Shown here: positions 1 through 6,184 of the stretch, piece after piece
Position numbering within the stretch: the stretch's first letter is position 1
Layout: every line of letters begins with the position of its first letter
Source of the DNA: Anaerolineales bacterium UBA6663
GTDB lineage: Bacteria > Chloroflexota > Anaerolineae > Anaerolineales > UBA6663
DNA: 7,560 nucleotides
Assembly (NCBI GenBank): GCA_002455335.1
Contig: DKKP01000101.1
Location: forward strand, 1-7,560
Direction: 5' to 3'
Notes under the pieces: model-generated
The model's database searches: none
Told to the model about the DNA's origin: nothing
The model's input: only the letters and a program-made list of their open reading frames with translations
Position numbers and translations under genes: made by a program

Positions 1-405
1 GTCATCGCCCGGCAGCGAGCCCGGCCAGGCCGCCGCCAGCGCCTCGCCCGCTCGGGGCCCGATCACCGCGAGTTGGCCGAGCTCGGCGCCCGCATCCTGA
101 ACCTTGACCTCGTCACGGAAGAAGATGTAGCCGGCCAGCCACTTGCGCACCGCGGTCGACCGCCCGACGCCCGTCAGCAGGAGCAGCCTTTCTCCCAGAT
201 TGATCACCTGCAGCCGATCGACGATCCGCGCGATCGGCGTGGTGAGCACCGTCGAGCGCACCGCGCCGACCGGCAGCGCTTTCAGATCCTGGGTGGAGAG
301 GCGATGCAGGAAGTCGAGTCGATCGCGGCCGAGCGCCCAAACACGGCCGGCCGCGCTCAAGTCGAAGACAAGGGCGCCCTCAGTCGCCTGTCGATACAGG
401 TCCAT
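1..405 (-). CDS. ygfZ: YgfZ/GcvT-like folate-binding protein, N-terminal part (cut by left edge)
   Basis: The first 135 residues are present; the C-terminal half lies outside the window. The N-terminus reads MDLYRQATEGALVFDLSAAG. Around residues 30-40 is DFLHRLSTQD, matching the family's DFLxGxxTND-type motif. A T-rich GAVRSTVLTTPIAR stretch (47-60), where the family has its 'tpkGR' strand, and AGYIFFRDEV (91-100) follow. Together these are typical of the YgfZ branch of the aminomethyltransferase (GcvT) fold. YgfZ proteins bind tetrahydrofolate and support maturation or repair of certain Fe-S enzymes in the cytoplasm; they lack the glycine-cleavage role of GcvT. The diagnostic KGCYxGQE motif would lie beyond the edge, so YgfZ versus a true GcvT relative is judged from the N-terminal half only. 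The ATG at 405 is preferred; an in-frame GTG at 414 directly follows the upstream gene's stop. The gene begins 9 nt after the DinB-like gene and is probably co-transcribed with it. Confidence 0.8.
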   Translation of the reverse strand, partial: MDLYRQATEGALVFDLSAAGRVWALGRDRLDFLHRLSTQDLKALPVGAVRSTVLTTPIARIVDRLQVINLGERLLLLTGVGRSTAVRKWLAGYIFFRDEVKVQDAGAELGQLAVIGPRAGEALAAAWPGSLPGDD

Positions 406-414
406 CGGCGGCAC

Positions 415-891
415 TCAACGCCCCGCGCGCCAGGCCTTCAGGCCAACAAGGTGTTCTTGATCATGCTCGATCACCTCGCTGATCACGCGTTCGGCGACGG
501 ACTTGCCTTTGAGCCAGGCGGGACGACTCTTCAACCCGGCGTCGGCGTAGCCGTCGATCTGGCGCTGCAGTTGCCTGCGCACACCCTGGAAGTCGGCCAG
601 CACGCGGTCGAGTTGACGATCGCGATAGGCCTTGAACCAGCCGGCGTTTTGCGCGTCGATCTCGGCGTCGGTGTAGTCGATCTTGGTCGGCGGCTTGCCC
701 GAGCGCGCCTTGGCCAGGTGGGTGACCACCTCCGCTTCGCAGGCGGTCAGGTGCGAGAGCACGTCCTTCACCGACCATTCCGGCCCACAGGCGCCGGGCT
801 GCTCGATCTCCTCGGGCGACAGCTCGGCCACAAAGGCATCCAGGCCGGCGCGGCTTTCCTTCAATGCATTGGTCAACTCTTTCAGGTTCAT
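415..891 (-). CDS. DinB-superfamily (ClbS/DfsB- or DinB_2-like) four-helix protein
   Basis: The 158-residue product has the size and layout of DinB-fold proteins, four-helix bundles that hold a divalent metal with three histidines. Seen in the sequence: the N-terminal helix MNLKELTNALKESRAGLDAF, a conserved-looking EWSVKDVLSHL block (38-48) carrying His47, an AQNAGW segment (80-85), and a final helix with HDQEH, an H-x3-H motif (His143, His147). His47, His143 and His147 fit the expected metal triad. The family includes thiol-dependent transferases and colibactin-resistance-type proteins (ClbS), but most members are uncharacterised, so no substrate is assigned. The ATG at 891 is chosen because family homology begins there. 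A longer form starting at a TTG at 1002 would add 37 residues without family character and would place the TATAAT at 898-903 inside the gene. The gene sits 9 nt upstream of the YgfZ-like gene. Confidence 0.82.
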   Translation of the reverse strand: MNLKELTNALKESRAGLDAFVAELSPEEIEQPGACGPEWSVKDVLSHLTACEAEVVTHLAKARSGKPPTKIDYTDAEIDAQNAGWFKAYRDRQLDRVLADFQGVRRQLQRQIDGYADAGLKSRPAWLKGKSVAERVISEVIEHDQEHLVGLKAWRAGR

Positions 892-897
892 GCCGGA

Positions 898-903
898 ATT
901 ATA
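898..903 (-). promoter_or_regulatory. Perfect -10 box (TATAAT) directly before the DinB-like gene
   Basis: The minus strand reads TATAAT at 903-898, with 6 nt between it and the ATG at 891-889. A start site about 7 nt past the last T of the box would fall on the A of the ATG, implying a leaderless mRNA. No Shine-Dalgarno sequence lies in the gap (TCCGGC). No good -35 is visible; TTCCGC at 928-923 is 19 bp away and weak. The start site is inferred. Confidence 0.5.
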
Positions 904-1006
904 CGAACAAACGCCGCCTTTGGCGGAAGCGCCCTGGGCGATTGTCGCGGGCAAGCAGATGCTGTCGGCAGACCGCGTGGCCGCCGGCCCGCTCCCGCGC
1001 AACCCA

Positions 1007-1035
1007 TTGACTACTTACAACGTAAGTGATACTGT
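1007..1035 (+). promoter_or_regulatory. Candidate sigma70 promoter for the cytochrome c gene
   Basis: TTGACT (1007-1012, five of six consensus bases) is separated by exactly 17 bp from TACTGT (1030-1035). The latter keeps the three most conserved -10 bases (T, A and final T). The predicted start near 1042 leaves a leader of about 85 nt before the ATG at 1128. The first operator palindrome fills almost the whole spacer and the second covers the predicted start site. An alternative -10, GATACT at 1028-1033, has a short 15-bp spacer. Confidence 0.45.
1013..1027. promoter_or_regulatory. Operator-like palindrome 1 (ACTTAC-AAC-GTAAGT)
   Basis: A perfect 6-bp-arm inverted repeat with a 3-bp centre. 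It lies between the proposed -35 and -10 of the cytochrome promoter. It shares all arm bases and the preceding T with palindrome 2, and the two centres are 23 bp apart, roughly two helical turns. Short-spaced palindromes of this kind are typical of TetR/AcrR-type repressor dimers. The regulator is not encoded in this window and its family is inferred. Confidence 0.6.
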
Positions 1036-1051
1036 ACTTACGCTGTAAGTA
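1035..1051. promoter_or_regulatory. Operator-like palindrome 2 (TACTTAC-GCT-GTAAGTA)
   Basis: A perfect inverted repeat with 7-bp arms around GCT. It covers the predicted transcription start of the cytochrome gene. The arms match palindrome 1 while the central three bases differ. That is what selection on protein-contacting half-sites would produce, rather than a plain sequence duplication. Confidence 0.6.
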
Positions 1052-1116
1052 GCATCCGTTAGCATAGCTGCACCGGGGAAGCGTGGGGCCAGGGTGGTCG
1101 CCGGCGCACGCCACAC

Positions 1117-1122
1117 AGGAGG
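1117..1122 (+). promoter_or_regulatory. Shine-Dalgarno site AGGAGG of the cytochrome gene
   Basis: A full-consensus AGGAGG ends 5 nt before the ATG at 1128. It fixes the start there rather than at the GTG at 1083, which would add 15 hydrophilic residues in front of the membrane anchor. Confidence 0.85.
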
Positions 1123-1127
1123 GATCG

Positions 1128-1967
1128 ATGCTTCGACTCGCTCGTTGGTTCGCGATCGTGCTGGGTGGCTTTGTGGGGTTGTTTCTCGTTGCGTTCGCGG
1201 CGCTCTATGTCATCGGGTTGGGCAGGCTCGGAGCGACGGTTCCGAACCTCGCGATCGAGACGGTCACGATCCCGACCGACTCCGCGGCCATCAACCGTGG
1301 AGAACACGTCGCTACGATCTGGGGCTGTCGAAACTGCCACGGCGCCGATCTGGGCGGCCAGGCCGGGAACCCGCTGCTCAGCGGGACGACGCTGCTCGGC
1401 AGCGTGTCGGCCCCGAACCTGACACCTGGCCGCGGCGGGATCGGCGGCGCCTACACAGACACCGATTGGGTGCGGGCGATCCGGCACGGCGTTCGATCAG
1501 ATGGACGCGGCGCGGTTCTGATGTACAGCGCCTGGGCGCTGAGCGACGCCGATCTGGGAGACGTCATCGCTTATCTCAAACAGCTGCCGGCCGTGGATCG
1601 CGAGGAATCGCCGGCGCGTGTCGGGCCGTTGTATGTCGCCGTGGTTGGCGCCGGGCTGATCTCGCCGGCAGCGAGCACCATCGATCTTGACGCGCCGCGG
1701 CCCGTAGCGCCTGCAGCGGCGCTGTCGCCCGTCTACGGCCGGTACGTCTCCACGATGTGTCTGAGTTGCCACAGCGAGCGCATGTATCGCAGCATCGCCG
1801 AGCTGTCGCAGGACGAGTTCAGCAACGCGATGCGCAGCGGTGTTATGCCCGATGGCGAGCGTTTCAGCCCGGCGATGACGACGCCGAATTTCGCGGCCCT
1901 CACGGATCTGGAGCTCGAAGCGATCTGGCTCTACGCCCAGGAGGCCCAGGCCGCAGCCGACCGCTGA
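1128..1967 (+). CDS. Membrane-anchored dihaem cytochrome c
   Basis: The 279-residue protein begins with MLRLAR and a hydrophobic helix (about residues 8-30) with no obvious cleavage site, so it is probably tethered with the haem domains outside the membrane. Two CxxCH haem-attachment motifs are present: CRNCH (67-71) and CLSCH (211-215). The first domain carries the APNLTPGRGGIGG block (95-107), the RHGVRSDGRG block (119-128), Met132 as likely axial ligand, and ALSDADLGDVIAYLKQLP (137-154). This pattern is typical of class I cytochromes that serve as electron-transfer subunits of dehydrogenases. The second domain is shorter, with Met240 or Met250 as candidate ligand and a closing LTDLELEAIWLY helix. 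Its role is electron transfer at the outer face of the membrane; the partner is unknown because no oxidoreductase is adjacent. The gene lies behind a twin-palindrome promoter and converges on the importer operon 23 nt beyond its stop. Confidence 0.88.
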   Translation: MLRLARWFAIVLGGFVGLFLVAFAALYVIGLGRLGATVPNLAIETVTIPTDSAAINRGEHVATIWGCRNCHGADLGGQAGNPLLSGTTLLGSVSAPNLTPGRGGIGGAYTDTDWVRAIRHGVRSDGRGAVLMYSAWALSDADLGDVIAYLKQLPAVDREESPARVGPLYVAVVGAGLISPAASTIDLDAPRPVAPAAALSPVYGRYVSTMCLSCHSERMYRSIAELSQDEFSNAMRSGVMPDGERFSPAMTTPNFAALTDLELEAIWLYAQEAQAAADR

Positions 1968-1990
1968 ATGGGACGACCCGCCGCGTCGCG

Positions 1991-2962
1991 CTACAGCTTG
2001 AGCCGCGGATCGAGCGCGTCGCGCAGGGCGTCGCCGATGAAGTTGATCGACATCGAGGCGAGGAAGATCGCCAGCCCGGGCACAAAGGCCCGCCAGGGCT
2101 GGAGCATGATGAAATCGCGCACGCCGTTGAGCATGCTGCCCCAGCTCGCCGACGGCGCCTGCACGCCAAAGCCCACGAACGACAACGCCGCCTCGGTGAT
2201 GATCACGCCGCCGAAGTTGAACGTAGTGGCGACGATGATCGGCGCCAGCGAGTTCGGGATCATGTGCCGCGCGATGATGTGCAGCGATGACGCCCCGAGC
2301 GCCTGGGCGGCCTCAGAATAAGCCTGGGCGCGCAGCGCAAGCACCTGACCGCGCACCAGCCGCGCCAGGCTCTGCCATTGAAACGCGATCAGGATCACGG
2401 CCAGGATCAGCACGCCCTCGGCGCGCTCGGGCGTCATATCCCAGATCCAGCCAAACAGCCGCGTCAACGGCTCGGGGAACGCGATCGGTAGGCCGCCGCG
2501 GATGCTCATCGCCGACATGATCAGCAGTAGCGGCAGGATCGGCAGCGTGAGCATGAAGTCGACCAGGCGCATGGCCAGCGCATCGACCCAACCGCCGAAG
2601 TAGCCCGAGACCGCGCCAACCACCACACCGATGGCCGAAGAAGCTACCGTGACGACAAGCGCGAGCAGCAGCGAGATCCGGCCGGCGTACATCAACCGGG
2701 TCATCACGTCGCGCCCGACGTCATCGGTGCCAAACGGGTTGGCGGCCGTCAGATCGCCGAAGATCGGGCCGACGAACTGGGCCTCGGGGTCGTACGGGCT
2801 GAACAGCGGCCCGGCGAACGAGGCCACGAACAGCCCGATCAGCACCCAAACGCCGACCACGGCGAGTTTGTGCTTCGAGAAGCGGCCCCACACCAGCTCA
2901 AGCTGGCTCACTTCACGGGGCCGCGCCAGGATGTCCTGGGATCCGAGCTCGGCAACGGCCAT
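1991..2962 (-). CDS. Oligopeptide/dipeptide-type ABC importer permease, OppC/DppC-like
   Basis: The 323-residue inner-membrane protein has the OppC layout. A short cytoplasmic N-terminus (WGRFSKHKLAVVGVWV, 25-40) leads into the first membrane helix and then SPYDPEAQF. The segment NPFGTDDVGRDVMTRLMYAG (75-94) is close to the family's HPLGTDxxGRDVLSR signature. The coupling-helix EAA loop is EAAQALGASSLHIIARHMIP (217-236). The protein ends in DALRDALDPRLKL, the usual OppC tail. It would form the translocation pore with the OppB-like partner and be driven by Opp/DppD and F-type ATPases, which are not in this window. The ATG at 2962 is supported by GAGGTGG just upstream; longer in-frame extensions run through the hairpin and an out-of-frame copy of oppB. 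It is the last gene of the operon. The imported substrate (peptides, nickel, sugars, etc.) cannot be read from the permease. Confidence 0.92.
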   Translation of the reverse strand: MAVAELGSQDILARPREVSQLELVWGRFSKHKLAVVGVWVLIGLFVASFAGPLFSPYDPEAQFVGPIFGDLTAANPFGTDDVGRDVMTRLMYAGRISLLLALVVTVASSAIGVVVGAVSGYFGGWVDALAMRLVDFMLTLPILPLLLIMSAMSIRGGLPIAFPEPLTRLFGWIWDMTPERAEGVLILAVILIAFQWQSLARLVRGQVLALRAQAYSEAAQALGASSLHIIARHMIPNSLAPIIVATTFNFGGVIITEAALSFVGFGVQAPSASWGSMLNGVRDFIMLQPWRAFVPGLAIFLASMSINFIGDALRDALDPRLKL

Positions 2963-2964
2963 AA

Positions 2965-2971
2965 CCACCTC
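2965..2971 (-). promoter_or_regulatory. Shine-Dalgarno site of the OppC-like gene
   Basis: The minus strand reads GAGGTGG, with GAGG 5 nt before the ATG at 2962. It lies about 8 nt past the base of the large oppB-oppC hairpin, so folding or unfolding of that stem could affect ribosome access. Confidence 0.65.
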
Positions 2972-2979
2972 GTTTTCTC

Positions 2980-3078
2980 GCACGCCGGGCCTCGGGCGCC
3001 AGTCATCGGCGGCCCCACCGAACGGTCCCAGGCTCGGCTCGCCAGACCCAGATGGCTGGCGCCCGAGGCCCGGCGTGC
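2980..3078. repeat. Long intercistronic inverted repeat between the two permease genes
   Basis: Positions 2980-3002 are perfectly complementary to 3056-3078 (23 bp). After one non-Watson-Crick position (T3003/G3055), 3004-3007 pair with 3051-3054. This gives a 28-position stem around a 43-nt loop (3008-3050). It starts directly at the OppB-like stop codon (3081-3079) and ends just before the OppC-like ribosome site, filling nearly the whole 116-nt gap. The odd position is a U-G wobble in plus-strand RNA but an A-C mismatch in the operon mRNA. No U-run follows, so it is not a classic intrinsic terminator. It could be an mRNA-stabilising or attenuating stem, or a copy of a dispersed palindromic repeat. 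Confidence 0.8.
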
Positions 3079-4137
3079 TCAGGCGATCCGGATCCGCGGA
3101 TCCACCAGCGTGTACACGACATCGGCCAGCACGTTCGCGCCGACCGTCAGCACCGAGAGCACCATGAGATAGGCGAGCGCCACGGGCCAGTCGCTCTGGG
3201 TGAGGGCGTCGATGAAGAGCAAGCCCATGCCCTGATAGTTGAAGATCGTCTCTGTGATGATCGCGCCGCCATACAGCCCGGGCAGCGCCAACGTGACGAT
3301 CGTGATCAGCGGGATCAGGGCGTTGCGCAGCGCGTGTCTGGCGATCACGAAGCGTTCGATCAGGCCCTTGGCGCGCGCGGTGCGGACGTAATCCTGTCGC
3401 AGCACTTCGAGCATGCTCGCGCGTGTAAACCGACTCCAGGCCGCCATCTGGAGCAGGCTGAGCGTAAGCGTGGGCATGATCAGCCGCAGCCCGCGGTCGA
3501 CCAGCGTGCCGGCTTCGATCTCGCCCAGCAACGGCAGAACGTAGTCGCGGGCCGCCACGGCGCTGCCCGGCGGCAGATACGGCAGGCCCCATTGCTTGAA
3601 CTGGAAACTGAAGAGCAGGATCAGCATCGAACCGAGCCAGAACACGGGCATCGAAATCCCAAGGAACGTGCCGGCGGTCACCAGATAATCGACGCGCGAG
3701 TACTGGTTGACCGCCGAATACACTCCGATCGGCACAGCCACGACTAGCGCCAACAGGGTCGAGGTGGTCATGAGGATCAGGGTGTTGGGCAACGGCCGCA
3801 GCAGCACCTGCAGCGTCGGCTCGTTCTGCGATACCCGCCACGACAGCCCCAGGTCGCCGCGGATCACGCCGGCCCGGTTGGGCCGGTCGTCGAGCACGGG
3901 CCAGCCGAAGGCCCAGCGCGTATAGGCCTGCCAGAGCGGCAGATCGAGATCGAACTGGCGCTTGAGCCGCTCGATGTCCTCGGGGTTCACCGGAAACCGC
4001 GAGGACTGGCGCCTGAATTCGAGGATCTCGGTCATCGGGCCGCCCGGCGCCAGGTACAGCATGGCGAAGACCACGCCCGACGACAGCACAAGCACAAGGA
4101 ACGACTCGCCCAACCGTCGGATCAAGTAGTTGGTCAT
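3079..4137 (-). CDS. Oligopeptide/dipeptide-type ABC importer permease, OppB/DppB-like
   Basis: The 352-residue protein starts with MTNYLIRRLGESFLVLVLSS, the typical OppB entry: a basic patch, then the first membrane helix. Next come YLAPGGP (28-34), an external domain with the RLKRQFDLDLPLWQAY region (57-72), the GDLGLSW segment (94-100), NTLILMTTSTLLALVVAVPI (118-137), and the EAA-type coupling loop around DYVRTARAKGLIERFVIARH (249-268) continuing to NALIP. The C-terminus is TLVDPRIRIA. Length and order match the family. It pairs with the OppC-like protein to form the membrane channel. The ATG at 4137 has no convincing Shine-Dalgarno (GGTACAGATCAAC precedes it), and a 15-bp hairpin ends 13 nt upstream. 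Its translation may therefore be weak or depend on that structure, unlike the strongly signalled binding-protein gene. Confidence 0.93.
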   Translation of the reverse strand: MTNYLIRRLGESFLVLVLSSGVVFAMLYLAPGGPMTEILEFRRQSSRFPVNPEDIERLKRQFDLDLPLWQAYTRWAFGWPVLDDRPNRAGVIRGDLGLSWRVSQNEPTLQVLLRPLPNTLILMTTSTLLALVVAVPIGVYSAVNQYSRVDYLVTAGTFLGISMPVFWLGSMLILLFSFQFKQWGLPYLPPGSAVAARDYVLPLLGEIEAGTLVDRGLRLIMPTLTLSLLQMAAWSRFTRASMLEVLRQDYVRTARAKGLIERFVIARHALRNALIPLITIVTLALPGLYGGAIITETIFNYQGMGLLFIDALTQSDWPVALAYLMVLSVLTVGANVLADVVYTLVDPRIRIA

Positions 4138-4150
4138 GTTGATCTGTACC

Positions 4151-4194
4151 GCCCAGGGCGGCGCGCGAGCGAGGAGGCACGCGCCGCCCTGGGC
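4151..4194. promoter_or_regulatory. GC-rich hairpin between binding-protein and OppB-like genes
   Basis: Positions 4151-4165 (GCCCAGGGCGGCGCG) are perfectly complementary to 4180-4194, giving a 15-bp stem with a 14-nt loop. In the mRNA it lies 12 nt after the binding-protein stop and 13 nt before the OppB-like ATG. There is no U-tract. Stems at this position in binding-protein-dependent importer operons are known to protect the upstream message or to cut read-through, keeping binding protein in excess over permease. That role is inferred here. Confidence 0.75.
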
Positions 4195-4206
4195 CCCACC
4201 CCAAAG

Positions 4207-6171
4207 TCAATCCACAGTCGCCCGCAACGACCAGACCTGGGAGTTCCAGGTGAACAACTCGGTCGAGTCGAGCGTTGCGCCAGCGAGCCCTGGCACCGTA
4301 CCGAGGTAGTTCGGGCGCAGGTGCAGCGGGATCAGCGGGAAGCCGCCGCTTTCGAAGGCGTCGCCGGTCGGGGCCGCGAAGTACTGCTGCACGGCCTGTC
4401 GATAGAGATCCTGCCGTTCCTGGGTGTCGAGCGTCAGGAAGGCCGCGCGCGCCACGGCGTCGGAGGTGGCCGGCTCGCACCAGCCCGCGTAGTTGGCGCC
4501 AGAGAAGTTGTTATCGGGCAGCGGGATCTGATCACAGTTCGCGATGCCGAACCACCAGGTGCCGGGATCGACCACCGTGAAGGTGTTGGCGAACTGGATC
4601 ATGTCGAAGTTGCGGTTGTAGAGCACGTCGGTCGAGAACACCACCGACGAGGGCTGGAAGTTGAGCGTCACCTCGATGCCGATCGCGCCCAGGCTGGCCT
4701 GGATGATCTGCGCCGCGCGCTGTCGGGGCGCGCTGCCCGAGGTGGTGATGTAGTTGACCGATGCCTTGACGCCGTCTCGTTCGCGGATCCCGTCGCCGTC
4801 GCTGTCGACCCAGCCGGCCTCCTCGAGGAGCGTGGTCGCGGCATCCGGGTCGAAGGCAAGCGCGCCGGCGGTTTGATCGTACGACATCATTTGCGGCAGT
4901 TGCGGCTGCTCGACGACAGTCGATCCGCCGAAGAAGATGGTGTCGACCATCTGCTGCCTGTCGAGCGCCAGCGCGATCGCCTTGCGCACCGCATAGTCGC
5001 CGAGCACGGGGTGCGGGGTCTGGAAGGTCGGATCCTGCGGGTCGTAGTAGTTCAGGTAGAGCATCTCGAACGAGGCCGCGTTCGGGTCGGTCTCGAAGTT
5101 GATCACGCCCTGCTTGGCCGTCGACTCCATGAACGGCACCTGATCGACGTTGATCCCCGTGATGCCGCTGCTCGAGTCGATCTCGCCCGCGATCACGGCC
5201 GCCGAGACCGCCGTGGCGTCGGCGAAGAACTTGTAGATCACCTTCTGCGTGACAGGCGCCGCCCCACCCCAGTGGGGGTTGGGCTCGACGGTCAGGCGAT
5301 CGCCCTTGAGCCACTCGGTCATCATGTACGGGCCATAGCCGAGAGGCTGCACGTTTTCGCCGCCCAGATGACGCTCGTCGTTGAGGATCTCCTCGGGGGT
5401 CAGGCCCTCGAGTTGATGCGCCGGGATCACGCCATACGGCGCGAAGACCGTGATGAAGTACACGGGGTCGACCGCGCCCGGCACGTAGATCGCACGCACC
5501 GTGGTGTCGTCGAGCGCCTCGTAGTTCACCAGCTGCCCGACCGCGCCGACCGCGCTGTCGAGCGGGCAGTTGGTCAGGTCGAGCGCGCCCGAGCCATCGG
5601 TGCAGTTGGTCTTCCAGGTGAAGACCAGATCGCTGGCCGTGAGCGGCTCGCCATCCGACCACTTCAACCCGGGCTTGAGCTTGCCTGTGACCACAAGCTG
5701 CTGCACGCCGGCGACATCGGCCTCGGCCGGCACGACGATCAGGCGCTCAGGGTCGAAGATCGGTTCACCGGCCTTGACGTCGACTGTATTGAAGACCGCG
5801 CTGCCGTCGTTGCGCTCGAGCGACGGCAGGTCGCCATCGACCAGGTCGGGGTTGGCCGCAAACCCGAAGTCGTTGCGCATCACGAACCGCGGCCGGATGA
5901 GCAGATCGATCTCGGCCGTGATCGACTGATTGTTGGCGTAGGGCGAGAAGCTGCGCGGCTGCTGCCAGGTGCCGATGATCACCGTGTCCCGCTGCTCGGC
6001 CGGGACCGGGGTCGGCGTGACCTCGATCACACGTTCGACAGGCGTGCCCTCGACCATCTGCGTGACGACCTGCGTCTGGATAATGGGCTGCGGCGGCGTG
6101 CCGCAGGCGCTTGCGACAAGGCCGATGGTTGCGGCCAGGCCCAGGCTATAGCGAGCGATTCGAGATGGCAT
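4207..6171 (-). CDS. ABC importer solute-binding lipoprotein, family 5 (oligopeptide/dipeptide type)
   Basis: The 654-residue protein starts MPSRIARYSLGLAATIGLVA, a basic n-region and hydrophobic core. ASAC follows with Cys23 as the likely lipidated residue; Ala at lipobox -3 is slightly atypical. A flexible Val/Thr/Pro-rich linker (about 31-60) tethers the domain. The binding fold shows LKPGLKWSDGEPLTASDLVF (165-184), GYGPYMMTEW (278-287), YAVRKAIALALDRQQMVD (393-410) and EEAGWVDSDGDGIRERDG (450-467), all family-5 hallmarks. Apart from Cys23 there are only four cysteines, Cys190/Cys201 and Cys546/Cys565, spaced as possible disulfides. The protein would capture substrate outside the cell and hand it to the two downstream permeases. 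It is somewhat longer than E. coli OppA/DppA (about 540), partly from the linker. The ATG at 6171 is fixed by AGGAGGAG and the signal peptide; an in-frame ATG at 6249 would run through the upstream palindrome. Substrate is unknown. Confidence 0.93.
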   Translation of the reverse strand: MPSRIARYSLGLAATIGLVASACGTPPQPIIQTQVVTQMVEGTPVERVIEVTPTPVPAEQRDTVIIGTWQQPRSFSPYANNQSITAEIDLLIRPRFVMRNDFGFAANPDLVDGDLPSLERNDGSAVFNTVDVKAGEPIFDPERLIVVPAEADVAGVQQLVVTGKLKPGLKWSDGEPLTASDLVFTWKTNCTDGSGALDLTNCPLDSAVGAVGQLVNYEALDDTTVRAIYVPGAVDPVYFITVFAPYGVIPAHQLEGLTPEEILNDERHLGGENVQPLGYGPYMMTEWLKGDRLTVEPNPHWGGAAPVTQKVIYKFFADATAVSAAVIAGEIDSSSGITGINVDQVPFMESTAKQGVINFETDPNAASFEMLYLNYYDPQDPTFQTPHPVLGDYAVRKAIALALDRQQMVDTIFFGGSTVVEQPQLPQMMSYDQTAGALAFDPDAATTLLEEAGWVDSDGDGIRERDGVKASVNYITTSGSAPRQRAAQIIQASLGAIGIEVTLNFQPSSVVFSTDVLYNRNFDMIQFANTFTVVDPGTWWFGIANCDQIPLPDNNFSGANYAGWCEPATSDAVARAAFLTLDTQERQDLYRQAVQQYFAAPTGDAFESGGFPLIPLHLRPNYLGTVPGLAGATLDSTELFTWNSQVWSLRATVD

Positions 6172-6176
6172 GTTTT

Positions 6177-6184
6177 CTCCTCCT
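6177..6184 (-). promoter_or_regulatory. Strong Shine-Dalgarno site AGGAGGAG of the binding-protein gene
   Basis: The minus strand reads AGGAGGAG followed by AAAAC and the ATG at 6171. It is the strongest ribosome site in the operon, in line with a need for excess binding protein, and it rules out the upstream ATG at 6249. Confidence 0.88.

Noticed and set aside
912..930. Small hairpin CCGCC-TTT-GGCGG upstream of the DinB-like gene
   Set aside because: A 5-bp GC stem is readily found by chance in this composition, and there is no T-run or other supporting context.
73..1029. 318-codon open frame on the plus strand
   Set aside because: It lies opposite the YgfZ-like and DinB-like genes, which have clear family motifs; its own product is Arg/Gly/Ala-rich with no recognisable domain. 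It is an antisense shadow of GC-rich codon use.
1051..1065. Direct repeat AGCAT-N5-AGCAT in the cytochrome leader
   Set aside because: Five bases repeated once is expected by chance, and it is not part of the palindromic operator pattern.
1968..1990. Possible bidirectional terminator between the convergent cytochrome and OppC-like genes
   Set aside because: Only a 4-bp complementarity (CGAC/GTCG) is present and there are no T-runs on either side, so no terminator can be supported.
1991..4480. 829-codon minus-strand frame that could suggest one large fused permease
   Set aside because: Only the last 323 residues are protein-like. The rest reads the OppB-like gene and the end of the binding-protein gene out of frame. 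The true OppC-like start at 2962 has a ribosome site.
4532..5662. 376-codon minus-strand frame inside the binding-protein gene
   Set aside because: It is a frame-shifted reading of the binding-protein gene with an Arg/Gly/His-rich product and no family features.
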